Origin: Serripes groenlandicus
Taxonomy: Eukaryota; Mollusca; Bivalvia; Cardiida; Cardiidae
Direction: 5' to 3'
Length of the DNA stretch: 64,000 nt
Assembly (NCBI GenBank): GCA_031761405.1
Contig: JASEVX010000008.1
Coordinates: forward strand, 40,121,675-40,185,674
The notes under the pieces: model-generated
Database searches by the model: none
The model's input: the letters and a program-made list of their open reading frames with translations, nothing else
Told to the model about the DNA's origin: nothing
In this document: positions 52,101 to 58,100 of the stretch, one piece after another
Numbering within the stretch: the first letter of the stretch is position 1
Layout of the letters: each line of letters opens with the position of its first letter
Made by a program: the position numbers and the translations under genes

Positions 52101-55100
52101 ATTGTGGGTACTCAACAGAATCGTCTCATTGAGACAATTCTTTTGAGTACCCACAACATAAGGTTAGAGGGTCAAATAAGGATTTTAGAACATGCAAAAC
52201 GCCCCTTATCTACATCTTTGACAAAAGCTATTAATCCCCTTCCTATATTCAGCTACATTTTGACACACTTGACAGAAATCTTTTGTAAACAGTTCACAGT
52301 CAGTCTGTGTGGCAAAGGGTTCAAAGTCATAATCATGAGGATCCATGCAGGTTTTTTATGGTACATGTATACTGGCACATTTTTACCCCAAAAAATGAAC
52401 AAGACGAATCCATTGCTTTCACATATTATAGCCCTTTTCCACATACAACAAGCCTGCAGCGGACACCTTTGAAAACATTTATACCAAAACAATAGAAACT
52501 CTCTATAAAGGAAAAAAACAATAATGTTATTGGATATATAGTTGAAAACATCGTGATTGATTGGGGTTTAACGCCGTTTTCAACAATCATGGCAGCCAGT
52601 TCACCTACGGTACTCATATGTTTCCTGGTTTTCTCACGCCAGCATCCCACACAACATACTCTCTGGCTGCTTTTCCACATAGACTGTTAGCCCATTGGTG
52701 AAAGAAGAATGACGCTTGTTGTGTGGTGACTTTTGTCAAACGTCGGAAAGAATATTAGCCGAGCTGGGGTTCAAACTCACAACCCGAAAACATTGTGACA
52801 AAAGCAGAAATTGCTCATCATGAACAATTTCTCTTTTTGCCACAAGAAATCGTCTGTGGGAAAGCGTTGAACTAATATTACATGTTCCAATGGACCTCAG
52901 GGATTAATCTAGGTTTTTGGGGAAAGTGCCCTTTTGGTAAAAAGGGGATTTTTTTTTCCTAATAGGGGAAAAATACATAAACGGACTGTCTCAAGAATAA
53001 AAAGACAGTATAACATTTTGAAGATATTCTAAAGTGTTTTATTTTCACAACTTCATGAAAACTTCGAACAGTTTGTTCTGATCTGACAAGTCTTGATACT
53101 CAGTCCAATGCAAATATAGACCAGGAAAAATGACATGGGTACACTATGAACTTGATGACATGGTGGATTTACAAGTCAATTCTCTTTGTCTTCATATTTA
53201 TGAAGATGTCCACAATTGTATCATGTTCATAATCACTCCACTCTTCTTTCCCTTCTCTACATATTCTCATACACTTGATATTAATAAGGTGAGTTTGCAT
53301 TATAGTGTCATAGTGTTTACAGTTGTTATCTCTGAATAAAAAAAATGAATTTAAAAAAAAAAAAAAAAAAATTGTTTAAAGTTTAGGGGAATTTTAGGGG
53401 AAATAGGGGAATTTCGGTACCTTTTTCCCGAGGGGAAAGTGCCGTTTAACGGCAGCAAAATAAAGCTAGATTTGTCCCTGAATGGTATCACTGTTTTTAC
53501 TTTTGACTGGTTTCTTTTCAGGAAAGATTTCAATTTCAATTACTACTTTTCAAACAATGTCTATGATAACCCTTTCCCTCATATAGACGCTTTTTGACGC
53601 CTCTGCAGCAGAAGGCTTTTTGAAAACATAGTGACAAATGAAGAAATTGCTCAAAACGAGCAATTTCTCCTTTTGCCTCAATGTTTTCCACTTTTAGTCA
53701 TAGGTTATCCATTCAATTATAGATATTTTCCATTTTTTGACAAAATATGTTCAAAGTCGTCTGCTGCATAATTGTTGTATGATGGAAAGGGTTAACTGGA
53801 GTTGTTAAAGGACAGCATTCAAAATGTTTGCCAAATAAATGACAAATTTAACCCTTTTCCACATATATAAGAAATCTGCAGCAGACTACAACTACTTTGA
53901 AAGTCCAAAATATAGAAAATCTCTGTATGTGGGAAAGGGTTCAATGTATTCTTCCTTGCACAACTGAACTATTCCTGTAAAAAAATCCAACAAAGTTAAC
54001 CCTTTCCTACATGCAGACACATTTTTTACACATATTCAACAGACAAACCTTAGACTACAATGTTTTGAGCAATTTCTTCTCTTGGCCAATAATTGCTTCG
54101 AAACCTGAGTCAAAAATTGTACCTTCATTCACAGAGATTTTCCATATTTTTCAAAAGAGTCTTCAGCAGATTTGTTATATGTGAGAAAGGAGTAAATTCA
54201 CAGTTGTGAACAGACTGGTCTACGTGTTTGGTACTTATCCATCTTATCTACGCTCCTTGCATTATCTTTATGATAAAGCGTCCGTCACATGCAAAAATTA
54301 TAGGCATAAGTCATGTGCTATGAGCAGCATAAACAACTTTTAATTTACCGGTAACCCTTTCCCACAAATAGATGCTTTCCCACGCCCATGCAGCACACAA
54401 CTTTTGAAAATATCATGGCATAAGGAGAAATTGCTCAAGACAAGCAATTTCTCCTTATTGTCACAATGTTTTCAACTTTATTCAATAATTAACCCTTTCC
54501 TACTTATAGACAATTCCACCTTTTGCCAGAATGTTTTCAACTATTTTCAGTAATTATACCTTCATTTAAAGAGATTTTCCATATTTTTTACTAAATGTCT
54601 TCAAGGTCGTCTGCTGCAGATTTGTTGTATGTGGAAAAGGGTTAAACTGTCAGTTATAGAAATATTCCCTATTTTGGTCTACATGATTTAAAAGTTGACT
54701 GCTGCAAATTTGTGGTATGTGGCTTGAACAAATTAAGTAGTGGATCACTGAAGTAAGATTTCTATACAATTATCTTAAAATAAGACAAGCACTTTAACCC
54801 TTTCCCTCATATAGACGCTTTTTGACGCCTCTGCAGCAGACGGCTTTTTGAAAACATAGTGACAAAAGAAGAAATTGCACAAAACGTGCAATTTCTCCTT
54901 TTGCCACAATGTTTTCCACTTTTTGTCACAGGTTATCCATTCAATTATGGAGATTTTCTATTTTTTGACAAAATACGTTCAAAGTCGTCTGCTGCAGAAT
55001 TGCCGTATGAGTCTTTAATAATAATATAATTTTTACATTTTTTCCCTTTGCTGCTTATGCTGCCATGTTTTTCAACCAATCAGTATGGCTTGAACAATTT

Positions 55101-58100
55101 TCATAGAGGGTCACCTAAGGATCAATTTTACCAAATTATATTGGAATCAGAAAAGCATATTAAGAGAAGGAGAATTTTCAAGATTAGCCCTTTCCGATGC
55201 CACAGAAACCCAAGTTCTCCATAGAATTAAAATCTTTTAACAATTTTTGAAAGAGGACCAACAAAATTCAATGAACATTTTTCTGTGAAGAAAGATTGAG
55301 TTTGGTCCAATGGTTTAGGAGGAGATGCATGTTGTTTAAATCTAAAAGTTAACGACGGACGGATGAGAATATATCACCTTGAGCCTTTAGAAGAAATTGT
55401 ATCGTTAACAAAAAAGGGTCACTCAGGATCCGGGTAACTTTAAAGATCAGTCGATCCGGGTAACTTTAAAGATCAGTCGATCCGGGTAACTTTAAAGATC
55501 AGTCGATCCGGGTAACTTTAAAGATCAGTCTCATACAGTTCAAAATGCCTGACTGAGTGTTACAACATTGTCCTATTTTCTATTAAAATTTACGCGGGCT
55601 TATCTAGCTGTGAACAATACAAAGCTTACATGATAATTAAAATCAGAAAAACATATATGTTTAGTGGGGTTTCAAAATAAAATTAAAATGGGAAATGAAT
55701 TGACAATATACTCTTAAACGGTAACCCTTTCACACAAACAATATCTCCATAAAAGATCTATAGCTTAATTGTTAAATTAAAATTGAAAACGTTGTGGCCA
55801 AAGGAGAAATTGCTCATCATGAGTCAAAAGTCGTATGCTGCTATTGCGTCTGCAGGTGGGAAAAGGTTAAACATCAATTAATAACAAATTTTGATAAATT
55901 TCTCTGTGAAGCTCAAAATGCTTAATGTTGGTACAAAAACATATGTTACTTTATCAGTTTATGTATCACTCCTCACTCAGCGAAAAGGACTTCCACACTC
56001 ATATTAGAAAGTAGGAATGACGTATAACAGCTGGCCAAAAAATTACTACAGTTTGAAGAATTTGGCAAAAGCTTTTTCAATTTTGTAAAAAAGAAATATG
56101 TTCCAAGTCTAGGCCCTGATGGGGATTATTTCAAGGTGTTTTCTCAGATGGAAACAGCCTACCCTTGGTAATAGGATTAACCATTTCCCTCATATAGAAG
56201 CTTTCTGGCGCCTCTGCAGCAGACGGCTTTTTAAAAACATAGTGACAAAAGAAGAAATTACTCAAAACAAGCAATTTCTCCTTTTGACACAATGTTTTCC
56301 ACTTTTAGTCATAGATTATCCATTCAATTATAGAGATTTTCCATTTTTTTACAAAATATGTTCAAAGTCGTCTGCTGCAGAATTGTCGTATGAGGGAAAG
56401 GGTTAACAGGTCTTCTTATTAGTATTAACAGATTAGTTATGCTTTGGTAATCACGTTTCACATGCTTCTATATTTCTTATAAAATGCACACTGAAAGGTT
56501 CATGATTATTAGTAAAATAGTAACAGGAATGGGGTACAGGTACATATACCACTTCTACAACCTTGCTGTGGAAGAAGGCTTTTATAGCGATGTTTGGTAG
56601 AGTGGTTGCTTTTAAACAAAGTTAAGCAACAACCATCGTAGTTAGTGCCTTGATGGATGACCCCAATGGCTTAACTCTGTTAAGGACCCGGTACACATTA
56701 CAAAATATATAACACATTAATTTATGTTTGGGTCGTATTCTAGCAGAACCAATTACATGATAATATTTATTAATGGTTTCCCTTGATAGCCAGATAAAAA
56801 ATACTTGTAGCCAGTATATTCCATACTTAAACAAGAGCGCCAAATGTCACAAAATACGCCCGTCCAGTTTTTTTGAGACCAAGTATAGTAGTAATTGGTT
56901 GTACGTCAGCCAAACTTAGAGAGCGGACACTGTTAGTACCAAGATATTCTGCCCATAAACATATTGTCTAAATTTGGTGATGATCGGATAAAGGCTTTAC
57001 AAGTTATTTAGCTGACAAGACCAATTTTAGGTAATTTCTATAATTAAAGGGCAATAACTCTCTATCAACTGGAGCAATATGGCTAGTTATCGAACTTGTT
57101 TAAGATATTACGCCAATACACATTCTGACCAAATTTGGTGATGATTGGACAAAAGCTCCTAAAGTAATTGAGCTGACTTGACCAATTTTAGGTAATTTCT
57201 ATAATTAAAGAGGGATAACTCTCGATTGACTGAAGCGATATGGCTAGTTATCAAAATTATCCGAGATATTATGCCAATACACATTCTGACCAAATTTAGT
57301 AATGATTGGATAAAGGCTTCTAAAGTTATTGAGCTGACAAGACCAATTTTAGGTAATTTCTATAATTAAAGGGCGATAACTCTCAATTGACTTAAGCGAT
57401 ATGGTTAGTTATCGAACTTGTCCGAGTTATTATGCCAATACACATTCTGACCAAATTTGGTGATGATTGGGCAAAGGCTACTAAAGTTATTGAGCTGACA
57501 AGATCAATTTTTGGTAATTTCTATAATTAAAGGGTGATAACTCTTGATTGACTTAAGCGATATGGCTAGTTATGGAACTTGTCCGAGATATTATCCCAAT
57601 ACATATTCTGACTAAATTTAGTGATGATTGGACAAAGGCTTCTTAAGTTATTGAGCTGACAAGACCAATTTTGGGTAATTTCTATAATAAAAGGGCAATA
57701 ACTCTTGATTGACTAAAGCGATATGGCTAGTTATCGACCTTGTCCGAGATATTAGCCCAATACACATTCTGACAAAATTTAATGATCATTTGACCAAGGC
57801 TTCTTAAGTTATTGAGCTGACAAGACCAATTTTGGGTAATTTCTATAATTAAAGGGTGATAACTCTTGATTGACTAAAGCGATATGGCTAGTTATCGAAC
57901 TTGTCCGAGATATTATCCCAATACACATTCTGACTAAATTTGGTGATGATTGGACAAAGGCTTCTAAAGTAATTGAGCTGACAACATACTGGACGCCGCC
58001 CGCCTGTACGCCGCAGGTAAAACTATAATACGATCCGTTTTTTCAAAACGGGCGTATAAAAAGTATTTCACCTCTTTGAATATGCGCTTTTGGTGAGCAA

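Noticed and set aside
51969..52472. 167-codon ORF, the longest in the window
   Set aside because: It runs through a hairpin MITE, a TTAA MITE start and unique DNA, shows no domain, and its codons look random.
53352..53370. Poly-A tail of a processed pseudogene
   Set aside because: No gene-like sequence precedes it, and it lies inside the CAGGGATTAATCTAG element.
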